Shown here one piece after another: positions 35,818-44,551 of a stretch of 64,000 nt of DNA (its first letter is position 1; each line of letters begins with the position of its first letter). This stretch comes from Paenibacillus sacheonensis (GTDB lineage Bacteria; Bacillota; Bacilli; Paenibacillales; Paenibacillaceae). Location of the stretch: positions 186,001-250,000 of the forward strand of contig NZ_JAAAMU010000003.1 of assembly GCF_009909195.1 (NCBI RefSeq). Reading direction: 5' to 3'. The notes beneath the pieces were generated by a model. The model made no database searches. It was not told the DNA's origin and was given only the letters and a program-made list of their open reading frames with translations. The translations under genes and the position numbers were made by a program.

Positions 35818-38034
35818 ATGAACAGCAGCTGGTTCCGCAAATTGCTATTATCCTATCTTCCCGTGTTTGTCGTGGTGGTTACGATCTTATTCGTCGTGTT
35901 CTTCCAATCGCTGAGCGAACAGAATCGCAAGCAGGCGATCAAAGCCAACGAGTTCCTGGCGGAACAGGCCGTCCGGTTCACGGACAATTCGTTGAAGACG
36001 CTGGATTACCAGATCTTGCGGGATACGCTGTCTTCCGCGGATTTGAAGCGGTTCTTCGGCACGGACAGCGACGATGTCTACGGCAATATTCAAGGCAATA
36101 AGCTGATCGACGATTGGAAGCTCAATTATTCGATCATCGATTCCGCCTATTTCATCCGAGTAAAGGATCGATTCGTGCTCGGGGACGGGTCGGGCCTGCA
36201 ATCGGACTTTCTGGATCAACCGTTTATCCTGCCGTTCATGAACCGGCAGGCGCAGCCCGGCAAATGGTCGGGCAAGCGAAGCTTCAAGCCTTATCAAGCG
36301 TCCAAGCCGGCGGACGTGATTACGCTGGTGCAGGGCTATCCGCAGTTAACGAAGGCCAAGAAAGGGTACGTCGTCGTGAACGTCAGCTTGTCGAAGCTGA
36401 AAAACGCGATTACGCCCATGTACAATCCGGCGTTTACGTTCATACGGATCAGCGACCAAGCAGGCGGCATCCTGATGGATGACAATGGCGTCGACAACGG
36501 GAAACGAAGCGTCTTGGCCAGTTACATCTCTCCCTACACGGGCTGGCTCGTGGAGAGCGGTCCGGCGAGCGGAAGCTTGTCCCGGATCGCGCTCGATTTC
36601 TACAACGTCTGGGTGGTCATTGCCCTGGCCGTCGTGGTGCTGGGCGTTCTCTGGGTCGTGCATGTCACGCGCCGCAATTACAAGCCGATCAGTCAGCTCG
36701 TCTCGCTCATACGGACAAGCGCCTTGGTGAATCCCGGGATTCATCCCTTCGGAAGCAATGAGTTCGGTTTTATCCAAGGCGCGCTGGAGCAGCTGATGGA
36801 AGAGACGACGAGAACGAGGCAGAAGGATAACGAAACGATCATTTTGCAGAAGAAGCATCGGTTTCAAGAGGCCGTCTTGGGTACCGCTCCCGTGCGCGAG
36901 ACGGAATGGCAGACGGATTTGCTCGCCTTCCACGTGAATCCGGCGGGAGCGAGGGCGTTCATGCTGGAGCTTGAGATCGACCGATATGCGCAATTCACCG
37001 CGGCCTACCATCATCAGGACCAATCGATTCTGAAATTCGTCGTCGCGAGCGTTGCGCAGGAGATCGCCGGACTGAGCGGCGCCTCGGTATGGGCCGAATG
37101 GGTTGCGGATCGCAGGCTGTCCGTCATCGTATGGGTGCCCGATGAAGCGGACGGCGCTTCGCTCGGCATGCAGATCGGCGAGCAAGTCTTGGAGTGGGTG
37201 CGCGGCAACTTGAGCTTCACCGTCACGATCGGTATCCATGGCATGGCGGAAAATCTCGAGGAGATTCGGCGCTCGCATGAAATCGCGCGCGATATGCTGC
37301 ACTATAAGGCGGTGCTCGGCACGGGCAGACTGCTGGATGCGACGGCGATGGAAGGGGCCAAGTATCATGGGCATGATTTCTTCGGCACGATCCATGCGTT
37401 GTCGCAGTCGATCCGGCTGGCCGAGGACGGCTGGAGGAAGCATCTGGACGAGCTGTTCGGCCAAATCACCGATGCCGTCTCGTCGCGCAAGGAAATCGAG
37501 AGCTTCATGCAATTTCTTCAGCAGCAGCTGAACCGCGTCTTCCTCGAGCTGTCCAAGGACTATCGCAACGTGTGGAAGGATGCCGATGCGGCGCTGCGCG
37601 AGCTGTGGGCGAATTGGGAAACGCTAGCGGAGCTGAAGCAGAGCTGCGCGCAGATATTCGAAGCGGCGGCAGGCAAACTGCAGACGTTGAAGGATTCGCA
37701 GGGGACGCGCGCCGTCATCGGCGACATTCGCGCCTACATCGAAGAGAACTATCCGAATCCGGAGCTGTCGCTCGACCACCTCAGCGCCAAGTTTTCGCTC
37801 CATGCCAAGAACATCAGCAAACTGTTCAAAGAAGAATTCGGCGGCAACTTCGTCGATTTCCTCATCGGTCTGCGGATGGACAAGGCCAAGCAGCAGCTGC
37901 TGTCGACGGACAAGTCGCTGCAGGAAATCAGCGCGGAAGTCGGCTATTTCAACTACAATTCGTTTAACCGGGCCTTTAAGAACGTTGCGGGCATGTCGCC
38001 AAGCGACTACCGCAAGCGGCAGGCCGATCGATAA
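35818..38034 (+). CDS. Membrane-anchored AraC-family sensor-regulator (738 aa)
   Basis: A large one-component regulator: an N-terminal membrane helix (about 9-30), an extracellular sensor of about 230 residues with Cache-like order, a second helix (about 265-285), a cytoplasmic coiled linker, a GGDEF-like degenerate middle part, and a C-terminal AraC double helix-turn-helix ending SPSDYRKRQ. Proteins of this plan in Paenibacillus usually sense an outside sugar or binding protein and switch on the adjacent LplB/LplC/lipoprotein operon, which is exactly what follows. A terminator separates it from that operon. Confidence 0.92.
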   Translation: MNSSWFRKLLLSYLPVFVVVVTILFVVFFQSLSEQNRKQAIKANEFLAEQAVRFTDNSLKTLDYQILRDTLSSADLKRFFGTDSDDVYGNIQGNKLIDDWKLNYSIIDSAYFIRVKDRFVLGDGSGLQSDFLDQPFILPFMNRQAQPGKWSGKRSFKPYQASKPADVITLVQGYPQLTKAKKGYVVVNVSLSKLKNAITPMYNPAFTFIRISDQAGGILMDDNGVDNGKRSVLASYISPYTGWLVESGPASGSLSRIALDFYNVWVVIALAVVVLGVLWVVHVTRRNYKPISQLVSLIRTSALVNPGIHPFGSNEFGFIQGALEQLMEETTRTRQKDNETIILQKKHRFQEAVLGTAPVRETEWQTDLLAFHVNPAGARAFMLELEIDRYAQFTAAYHHQDQSILKFVVASVAQEIAGLSGASVWAEWVADRRLSVIVWVPDEADGASLGMQIGEQVLEWVRGNLSFTVTIGIHGMAENLEEIRRSHEIARDMLHYKAVLGTGRLLDATAMEGAKYHGHDFFGTIHALSQSIRLAEDGWRKHLDELFGQITDAVSSRKEIESFMQFLQQQLNRVFLELSKDYRNVWKDADAALRELWANWETLAELKQSCAQIFEAAAGKLQTLKDSQGTRAVIGDIRAYIEENYPNPELSLDHLSAKFSLHAKNISKLFKEEFGGNFVDFLIGLRMDKAKQQLLSTDKSLQEISAEVGYFNYNSFNRAFKNVAGMSPSDYRKRQADR

Positions 38035-38041
38035 TGCCAGA

Positions 38042-38083
38042 AACCTTGAATCTGCCGGCGGCGGACTTCAAGGTTCTTTTTTT
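38042..38083 (+). terminator. Terminator after sensor-regulator
   Basis: Arms AACCTTGAA and TTCAAGGTT enclose a GC-rich loop and are followed by C then seven T. Confidence 0.88.
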
Positions 38084-38145
38084 GGTTTGCCCGGATTCCG
38101 GTTTGTATGAATTCGGTTTGTATGGATTCCAGTTTGCCCGGACGC
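38083..38145 (+). repeat. Degenerate tandem GGTTTGTATGRATTC repeats
   Basis: Four related units (two close copies of GGTTTGTATGRATTC flanked by GTTTGCCCGGA variants) follow directly after the terminator in non-coding DNA. Confidence 0.6.
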
Positions 38146-38220
38146 CGCACCCGCCGCGAATTCGGCATGGTCCCGCACGCGCCGCGAAATCCACGCGTTC
38201 CACGCACCTACGCATCACCA

Positions 38221-38255
38221 ATTCAACCATTCCAATCATTCCAACCATTCCAATC
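38221..38255 (+). repeat. 9-bp tandem repeat ATTCCAAYC
   Basis: Four units: ATTCAACC (one base short), ATTCCAATC, ATTCCAACC, ATTCCAATC, without gaps. The 448-bp gap from 38035 to 38482 contains this, the terminator and the preceding repeat, and presumably the promoter of the permease operon, which I could not place with confidence. Confidence 0.85.
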
Positions 38256-38482
38256 ATCGCCTGCCGCGAAAAGCGCACAGCGTAGAAAAACGGGAAGTCC
38301 GCATGATTCTCCCATGTTAACGGCTTGTAAACGCGCGTCCGGAGAAAAATGCGTGGTCGCCGAATCTTACGAATTGATGGCGCGGGCGGCAGCGGGCTAG
38401 AATCGAGCTATCCAACCGAGCCCGTCAGGGAAGTCGGCCGAAGAATCAACGACGATTCAATCTGAAAGAAGGAGAAATGCGG

Positions 38483-39388
38483 ATGGTGCAAACATGGATC
38501 AAGATGAGACGGAGCTGGGAATTGTATCTCCTCGTCCTTCTTCCGGTGCTTTACCTCATTATATTTCAGTACATTCCGATGTTCGGCGTCATTATCGCGT
38601 TCAAAGACTTCAATATTATCAAAGGGATTTTAGGCAGTCCGTGGGTAGGCTTCAAGCACTTTAACGAGTTGTTTCATTCGCCGAATTTCCAGCTGCTCCT
38701 GAAGAACACGCTGCTGATCAGCCTGTACTCGCTTCTCGCGGGCTTCCCGGTTCCGATTCTGCTGGCGCTGGCGCTGAACGAGATCCGGATGGGTCTCTTC
38801 AAACGATCGGTACAGATGATCACGTACGCGCCGCATTTTATATCGACCGTCGTCATGGTGTCGATCACCATCCTGATGCTCTCGCCGCATGTCGGCGTCG
38901 TGGACAAGCTCTTGTCTTCGCTCGGATGGTCGTCGACGAATTTCATGGGAGAGCCCAAGCTGTTTAAGTCCATCTACGTCTGGTCCGGGGTATGGCAGGA
39001 AATGGGCTATGCATCCATCATCTATATCGCCGCGCTGTCTAGCGTCGATCCTTCGCTGTATGAAGCGGCGCGTATGGACGGGGCGTCCAGGTTCAAGAAG
39101 ATCATTCACATCGATCTGCCGTCGCTGCTTCCGATTACGATCACGATGCTGATTCTAAGCTTGGGCAACGTCATGGGCGTCGGCTTCGAGAAAATCTACT
39201 TGATGCAAAACTCGCTGAACGTCAGCACGTCGGAGGTTATTTCCACCTACGTCTACAAGGTCGGTCTCCTCGGCGCCAACTTCAGCTTCTCTTCCGCCGT
39301 CGGACTGTTCAATTCCGTCATCAACCTGATCCTGCTCGTCACCGTCAACGCGATTTCCCGTAAAGTTTCGCAAAACAGCTTGTGGTAG
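38483..39388 (+). CDS. Carbohydrate ABC transporter permease, LplB type
   Basis: A 301-residue CUT1 permease with six membrane helices. LLPVLYLIIFQYIPMFGVIIAFKDFN in two parts is the LplB/YtcP-partner signature, and the EAA loop EAARMDGASRFKKIIHIDLPSL is complete. ATG 38483 lies 8 bases after AAGGAG; ATG 38477 is too close. It is first in the operon with the LplC-type permease and the lipoprotein. No ATPase is encoded nearby, as is usual for systems that share MsmX. Confidence 0.95.
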   Translation: MVQTWIKMRRSWELYLLVLLPVLYLIIFQYIPMFGVIIAFKDFNIIKGILGSPWVGFKHFNELFHSPNFQLLLKNTLLISLYSLLAGFPVPILLALALNEIRMGLFKRSVQMITYAPHFISTVVMVSITILMLSPHVGVVDKLLSSLGWSSTNFMGEPKLFKSIYVWSGVWQEMGYASIIYIAALSSVDPSLYEAARMDGASRFKKIIHIDLPSLLPITITMLILSLGNVMGVGFEKIYLMQNSLNVSTSEVISTYVYKVGLLGANFSFSSAVGLFNSVINLILLVTVNAISRKVSQNSLW

Positions 39389-39402
39389 AAAGGCGGCCGT
39401 CC

Positions 39403-40302
39403 ATGTTGACCAATCAAACCATCAGAGAACCGTTCGGCGACCGCATGCTGCTCGTCTTCATCTATGCCTTGCTCGGCCTGTTGACGTTAACGGTGCTGTA
39501 CCCGCTGCTCTATATTCTCAGCTCCTCCCTCAGCTCGCCGAGCGCCGTCGTGTCCGGTCAAGTGTGGCTGTACCCGGTCGAGTTCTCGTTGAAGGCGTAC
39601 CAGTCGATTTTCAAGAGCTCCCAGTTAATGATGGGCTTCTATAACAGCGTCATCTACACCGTTGTCGGAACGCTGATCAACGTCCTGTTCACCGTGCTGA
39701 TGGCTTTCCCGCTGTCGCAGCGGGGGATGCCCGGCCGCAAGTACATCATGATTCTCATGATGGTCACGTTGTTCTTCAGCGGCGGTCTTATCCCGACGTA
39801 TCTATTGGTGAAGAACCTGCACATGCTGGATACGCGCTGGGCGCTGTGGCTCCCCGGGGCGTTCTCCATCTTCCAGGTCATCATCGCCAGAACCTTCTTC
39901 ATGTCCTCCATTCCGCTGGAGCTGCAAGAGGCTTCCCAAATTGACGGCTGCAGGGATACCCGCTACCTGTGGAGTATCGTACTGCCGCTGTCGAAACCGA
40001 TTCTTGCGGTCATGACCTTGATGTATGCGGTCGGACACTGGAACGCGTACTTCGACGCCCTCATCTATCTGCGGTCCGAGCATCTGTTTCCGCTCCAATA
40101 CGTGCTGCGCAACATGCTCATCCTGAATGCGGCCGATCCGGAAATGCTGGCGAACACCGCGCAGTCGCTGCGGGATCAAGGCTTCGAGCAGGTGCTCAAA
40201 TACGCGCTTATCGTCGTGGCCTGCATCCCGGTGCTCGTCATGTATCCGTTCGTGCAGAAGCATTTCGTCAAAGGCGTCATGATCGGTTCCTTGAAGGGCT
40301 GA
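39403..40302 (+). CDS. Carbohydrate ABC transporter permease, LplC type
   Basis: A 299-residue CUT1 permease, partner of the preceding LplB type. Six helices, GLIPTYLLVKNLHMLDTRWALWLP in parts, EAA loop EASQIDGCRDTRYLWSIVLPLS, and the terminal KHFVKGVMIGSLKG. ATG 39403 is 14 bp after the previous stop with AAAGGCGG in front. It is clearly related to the partial permease at the start of the window but serves a different operon. Confidence 0.95.
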   Translation: MLTNQTIREPFGDRMLLVFIYALLGLLTLTVLYPLLYILSSSLSSPSAVVSGQVWLYPVEFSLKAYQSIFKSSQLMMGFYNSVIYTVVGTLINVLFTVLMAFPLSQRGMPGRKYIMILMMVTLFFSGGLIPTYLLVKNLHMLDTRWALWLPGAFSIFQVIIARTFFMSSIPLELQEASQIDGCRDTRYLWSIVLPLSKPILAVMTLMYAVGHWNAYFDALIYLRSEHLFPLQYVLRNMLILNAADPEMLANTAQSLRDQGFEQVLKYALIVVACIPVLVMYPFVQKHFVKGVMIGSLKG

Positions 40303-40450
40303 TTTGCAGTGCGATTGAAATTGGTCGATTATTAGTGGAGGTGATCGGGAAGCGCATACCGTACGATCCGAGTACGATTAAGGCATAGCAGGGGGACTGC
40401 CCCTCAGCGGGCAGAGCAGCGAAGGATACGATTCAAGGAGGAGACGTCGA
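40303..40450 (+). other. Intercistronic gap with small hairpin and start-less ribosome site
   Basis: GGAGGTGATC at 40337-40346 is a near-perfect ribosome-binding sequence with no start codon at usual distance; a hairpin CTGCCC/GGGCAG (40397-40414) follows, then the real site GGAGGAG for the lipoprotein. It may set the relative expression of the binding protein. Confidence 0.4.
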
Positions 40451-42115
40451 TTGAAAAAGTCCATTTGGGTTTCGCTCATGATAGTCATGATCAGCAGCAT
40501 CGTTCTTTCCGCTTGCGGAAGCTCGGGAAATAATACGAACGCAGGCAATGCGGGTTCAGCCGCTACGAACGGCGAGGCTTCCGATACGGCTGATGCCAAG
40601 CCGGTCAATCTCGGATTCTTTGCCCCGCAGGGCAAGGCTCCGCTTGAAGATAACGATTACACGAAATACATCGAACAGAAATTCAACGTCAAGATCAAAT
40701 GGGATCTGGCGCCTACCGACGCGCTTGTCGACCGCAGACAGCTGCTGCTCGCGAGCGGCGACTATCCGGAAGTGTTCCTGGAAGGCAAGTTCACGAATTC
40801 GGATTTGATGACCTACGGCAAACAAGGCGTGCTCGTGCCGCTTAACGAACTGATCGATAAATACGCGCCGAATCTGAAAGCGATGATGGACAAGAAGCCG
40901 TACTTGAAAGAAGCGATGACGGCGCCGGACGGCAACATCTACGGCATTCCGCGCTTCAATGAATGCTACCACTGCACGTTCTCGCAGAAGTATTGGATGA
41001 ACAAGGAATGGCTCGACAAGGTCGGACTTGCCGTGCCGAAGACGACGGACGAGCTCTACAACGTCCTGAAGGCGTTCAAGACGAAGGACCCGAACGGCAA
41101 CGGCAAAGCGGACGAAATTCCGATGACCGGCGCGCCGAACAAATACGTATGGAACGGCAATGTCGACTCGTTCCTGATGAATGCCTTCATCTACAATGAC
41201 AACGACAAATACTTGACCGTAACGGACGGCAAAATCGATTTTGCTGCGAACAAGCCCGAATGGAAAGAAGGCTTGGCATATATGCACAAGCTGTACAGCG
41301 AGGGCTTGATCGATAAAGCGTCCTTCACGCAAAACGATCAAGCGGTCGGCCAGCTCGGCAACCGCGAGGGCGACGAGGTCGTCGGCTCCATCACGACGGC
41401 GCTGCTCAGCTACCTGGTCGATACGTACGACGACAAGAAAACGCGCAGCAAGCACTGGGTCATCGTACCGCCGCTAAAAGGGCCGAACGGCGTGCAGCTT
41501 GCGGGCATGTCGCAGGGCTTCGGCGAATTCGCGATGGCGATCACGAATAAAGCAAGCGAAGCGCAGCAAATCGCGGCGATCAAAATCGCCGACTACGCGT
41601 TCTCGGAAGAAGGCGCGCTGTTCAGCGAATACGGCGTGAAAGAAGGCACCGGCTGGAAGAAGGCGAATGCGGACGAAATGAACATCGACGGCAAGCCCGC
41701 CAAATACAGCTTCGCCAACCTGGCGCCGGTCGACCCGAACGTCGTCCGCAACGACAGCTGGTCGCTGCTTGGACCGAAGGATCTATCGAAGGACTTCCGC
41801 GACCTGTTCGCGACGGCGCAGGATCCGCTCACCGGCGCAGGCTACGAGAAACGCCTGGCGGACGCGACGAGCGCGTACGCGCCGTACGCGCCGAAGGAAT
41901 CCTATCCGTCCAGCGCGTTCGTGCGTCCCGAAGATACGGATACGATGGCGCAATTGGCGACGTCCATCAAAGACTACGTCCAGTCCAATATGGCGCAGTT
42001 CATCATCGGCGACAAAAACCTCGACAAGGATTGGGATTCCTACGTGAAAGGGTTCGATGGCCTGAACCTGCCGCAGTATATTCAAATCTATCAGTCGGCA
42101 ATCGAGAAAAAATAA
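40451..42115 (+). CDS. Extracellular sugar-binding lipoprotein (LipO-like)
   Basis: A 554-residue family-1 substrate-binding lipoprotein with lipobox LSAC (Cys24) and a short Gly/Asn/Ala linker. The start is TTG at 40451, 7-8 bases after GGAGGAG. The mature part shows the LipO/YtcQ layout: EQKFNVKIKWDLAPTDA, GIPRFNECYHCTF and KTKDPNGNGKADEIPMTG, the last being a calcium-loop-like DxNxNGxxDE. It should deliver an oligosaccharide to the LplB/LplC-type pair. The unusual start may limit its expression. Confidence 0.94.
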   Translation: MKKSIWVSLMIVMISSIVLSACGSSGNNTNAGNAGSAATNGEASDTADAKPVNLGFFAPQGKAPLEDNDYTKYIEQKFNVKIKWDLAPTDALVDRRQLLLASGDYPEVFLEGKFTNSDLMTYGKQGVLVPLNELIDKYAPNLKAMMDKKPYLKEAMTAPDGNIYGIPRFNECYHCTFSQKYWMNKEWLDKVGLAVPKTTDELYNVLKAFKTKDPNGNGKADEIPMTGAPNKYVWNGNVDSFLMNAFIYNDNDKYLTVTDGKIDFAANKPEWKEGLAYMHKLYSEGLIDKASFTQNDQAVGQLGNREGDEVVGSITTALLSYLVDTYDDKKTRSKHWVIVPPLKGPNGVQLAGMSQGFGEFAMAITNKASEAQQIAAIKIADYAFSEEGALFSEYGVKEGTGWKKANADEMNIDGKPAKYSFANLAPVDPNVVRNDSWSLLGPKDLSKDFRDLFATAQDPLTGAGYEKRLADATSAYAPYAPKESYPSSAFVRPEDTDTMAQLATSIKDYVQSNMAQFIIGDKNLDKDWDSYVKGFDGLNLPQYIQIYQSAIEKK

Positions 42116-42174
42116 GCAAGCTTATCGGGACAAGACTTTATATAATAGAGAAAAATATAACAGTGCAAGCGCAC

Positions 42175-42202
42175 GGGAAGTATTCCTTCGGGTATACTTC
42201 CC
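42175..42202 (+). other. Very stable UUCG-loop hairpin before GH3
   Basis: GGGAAGTAT and ATACTTCCC pair over 9 bp; beyond a T-T mismatch CC-TTCG-GG closes with a UUCG tetraloop. There is no T-run. It lies 60 bp after the lipoprotein stop and 37 bp before the GH3 start, so it is likely an mRNA stabiliser or processing barrier that keeps lipoprotein mRNA high. Confidence 0.7.
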
Positions 42203-42238
42203 TATGCTTGTCTAGGAGCAGGAAGGGGAAATCGACGG

Positions 42239-44548
42239 ATGCGTTACAAGGACAGTACGCTTACGGCCAACGAACGGGCAGCCGATCTGCTGGCGCTGAT
42301 GACGGCGGAGGAAAAGATCGGCCAGATGACGCAGCCCTTCGGTTGGAAAACCTATCATAAGCAGGGGGACGGGACGATCGAGCTGGATGCCGCTTTTCGG
42401 GAGCAAGTCAAGGCAGGCGGCATCGGATCTCTCTACGGCACGCTGCGCGCCGACCCGTGGACGGAAGTGACGCTGGAAAACGGCCTCTCTCCGGAAGAGG
42501 GCGCGCATGCGGTCAATCGCATTCAGCGCTTCGCGATCGAGCAATCCCGGCTCGGCATCCCCATTCTGTTCGGCGAGGAATGCTCGCACGGCCATATGGC
42601 AATCGGCGCGACCGTGTTCCCGGTTCCGCTGCTGATCGGCAGCGCGTGGAACGTAGAGCTCTACCGCGAGATGTGCCGGGCGGTGGGGCTGGAAACCCGC
42701 AGCCAGGGCGGCGCGGCGACGTACTCGCCGGTGCTCGACGTCGTCCGCGATCCGCGGTGGGGAAGAACCGAAGAATGCTTCGGCGAGGATCCCTACATGA
42801 TCGGGGAGATGGCGGCGGCTGCCGTGCAGGGCTTGCAGGGAGAGAGGCTGGACGGCGAAGGAAGCGTGATCGCGACGCTGAAGCATTTTGTCGGCTACGG
42901 CCATTCGGAGGGGGGCCGCAATGCCGGCCCCGTCCATATGGGCCGGCGCGAGCTGCACGAGATCGACCTGCTGCCGTTCCGGAAGGGGGTAGAAGCCGGC
43001 GCGATGTCCATCATGCCGGCCTACAACGAGATCGACGGCGTTCCTTGCACGACGAATGAAGAGCTGCTGGAGCAGGTGCTGCGCAGGGAGTGGGGCTTCG
43101 ACGGCTTCGTCATCACGGACTGCGGAGCGGTCAACATGCTGGCCTGGGGCCATGACGTGGCCCAAGACGGCGAGGACGCGTCGGCGATGTCCGTGAAGGC
43201 GGGAATCGACATGGAGATGTCCGGCGAGATGTTCGCCGCTCACCTGCACGGGGCGCTGCGGAACGGCCTGCTGGACGAAGCCGATCTGGACCGTGCGGTT
43301 CGGCGGATACTGGAAGCCAAGTTCAAGCTCGGCCTGTTCGACAATCCGTACGTCGATCCGGCGGCAGCCGCGCGCATCATCGGCAGCCAGGCGCATAAGC
43401 GGCTGGCCCTCGAGCTCGCCCGGCAGGGCGTCATCCTGTTGAAGAACGAGGGAGCCGCGCTGCCGCTCGCGAAGAAGAGCTTGGGCAAGATCGCGGTCAT
43501 CGGACCGAACGCCGATCACGCCTACAACCAGCTCGGGGATTATACGTCGCCTCAGCCGCGCGAGTCCATCGTCACGCTGCTCGACGGGATCAAGGGAGCA
43601 CTCGGCGAGGAAGCGGACGAACGCGTGCTCTATGCGCCGGGCTGCAGAATTCAAGGCGATTCCCGCGAAGGCTTCGCTTCCGCCCTCTCCTGCGCCGAGC
43701 AGGCGGAAGTCGTCGTGCTTGCGCTCGGCGGCTCCAGCGCCAGGGACTTCGGCGAAGGCACGATCGACTTGCGGACGGGCGCATCCGTCGTAACGGGATT
43801 ATCCTGGAGCGATATGGATTGCGGCGAAGGAATCGACCGCGCCGGCCTGCATTTGATGGGCGTCCAGCTGGAGCTCGCCCAAGCCGTTCATAAGCTGGGC
43901 AAACGGCTGATCGTCGTCTATATCAACGGACGTCCGATCGTCGAGCCTTGGATCGACGAGCATGCGGACGCCATTATCGAAGCCTGGTATCCGGGTCAGG
44001 AAGGGGGAGCGGCGCTCGCCGACATCTTGTTCGGCGACGTCAATCCTTCAGGCAGGCTGACGATCTCCGTGCCTAAGGACGTCGGGCAGCTGCCGGTCCG
44101 CTATAACGGAAAGCGCAGCGGCTCGAAGAAGTATCTCGAGATGGACGCGAAGCCGCGGTATCCGTTCGGCTACGGGCTCAGCTATACGACTTTCGCTTAC
44201 GAGGATTTGACCGTATCTCCGGAAGAAATCGCTCCGGACGGAGAAGCGACCGTCACGGTGAACGTGACGAATACCGGCGAGGTCGAAGGGACCGAGGTCG
44301 TCCAGCTGTACGTGACCGACGTCGTCAGCTCGGTAACGAGGCCGGCCAAGGAGCTGAAGGGCTTCGCGCGCGTCCTGCTTGCGCCGGGAGAGAAGAAGGC
44401 CGTTCGTTTCACGATCGGCAGGGAACATTTGCAAATGTGGAACGCGCAGCTGAAGCAAGTGGTGGAGGCCGGCGAATTCATCATCACGGTCGGCAGCAGT
44501 TCGGCAGAGGGTAACGGCGCAGCGCTGACTGTGCGGAAAGAGGGTTAA
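42239..44548 (+). CDS. Glycoside hydrolase family 3 (beta-glucosidase/xylosidase type)
   Basis: A 769-residue GH3 enzyme with TIM barrel, alpha/beta sandwich and C-terminal fibronectin-III-like domain. Landmarks: LGIPILFGEECSHGH, KHFVGYG, nucleophile Asp294 in VITDCGA, and the FnIII part from about residue 655 (YTTFAYEDL, VTVNVTNTG). The acid/base in the sandwich domain is not pinned down. No signal peptide. Beta-glucose, beta-xylose or N-acetylglucosamine are possible products; the domain order with FnIII favours beta-glucosidase or xylosidase. It stops 3 bp before the GH38 start. Confidence 0.94.
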   Translation: MRYKDSTLTANERAADLLALMTAEEKIGQMTQPFGWKTYHKQGDGTIELDAAFREQVKAGGIGSLYGTLRADPWTEVTLENGLSPEEGAHAVNRIQRFAIEQSRLGIPILFGEECSHGHMAIGATVFPVPLLIGSAWNVELYREMCRAVGLETRSQGGAATYSPVLDVVRDPRWGRTEECFGEDPYMIGEMAAAAVQGLQGERLDGEGSVIATLKHFVGYGHSEGGRNAGPVHMGRRELHEIDLLPFRKGVEAGAMSIMPAYNEIDGVPCTTNEELLEQVLRREWGFDGFVITDCGAVNMLAWGHDVAQDGEDASAMSVKAGIDMEMSGEMFAAHLHGALRNGLLDEADLDRAVRRILEAKFKLGLFDNPYVDPAAAARIIGSQAHKRLALELARQGVILLKNEGAALPLAKKSLGKIAVIGPNADHAYNQLGDYTSPQPRESIVTLLDGIKGALGEEADERVLYAPGCRIQGDSREGFASALSCAEQAEVVVLALGGSSARDFGEGTIDLRTGASVVTGLSWSDMDCGEGIDRAGLHLMGVQLELAQAVHKLGKRLIVVYINGRPIVEPWIDEHADAIIEAWYPGQEGGAALADILFGDVNPSGRLTISVPKDVGQLPVRYNGKRSGSKKYLEMDAKPRYPFGYGLSYTTFAYEDLTVSPEEIAPDGEATVTVNVTNTGEVEGTEVVQLYVTDVVSSVTRPAKELKGFARVLLAPGEKKAVRFTIGREHLQMWNAQLKQVVEAGEFIITVGSSSAEGNGAALTVRKEG

Positions 44549-44551
44549 GGC

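Noticed and set aside
40337..40346. 16S rRNA 3'-end fragment
   Set aside because: Only about ten bases match and neighbouring sequence shows no rRNA.
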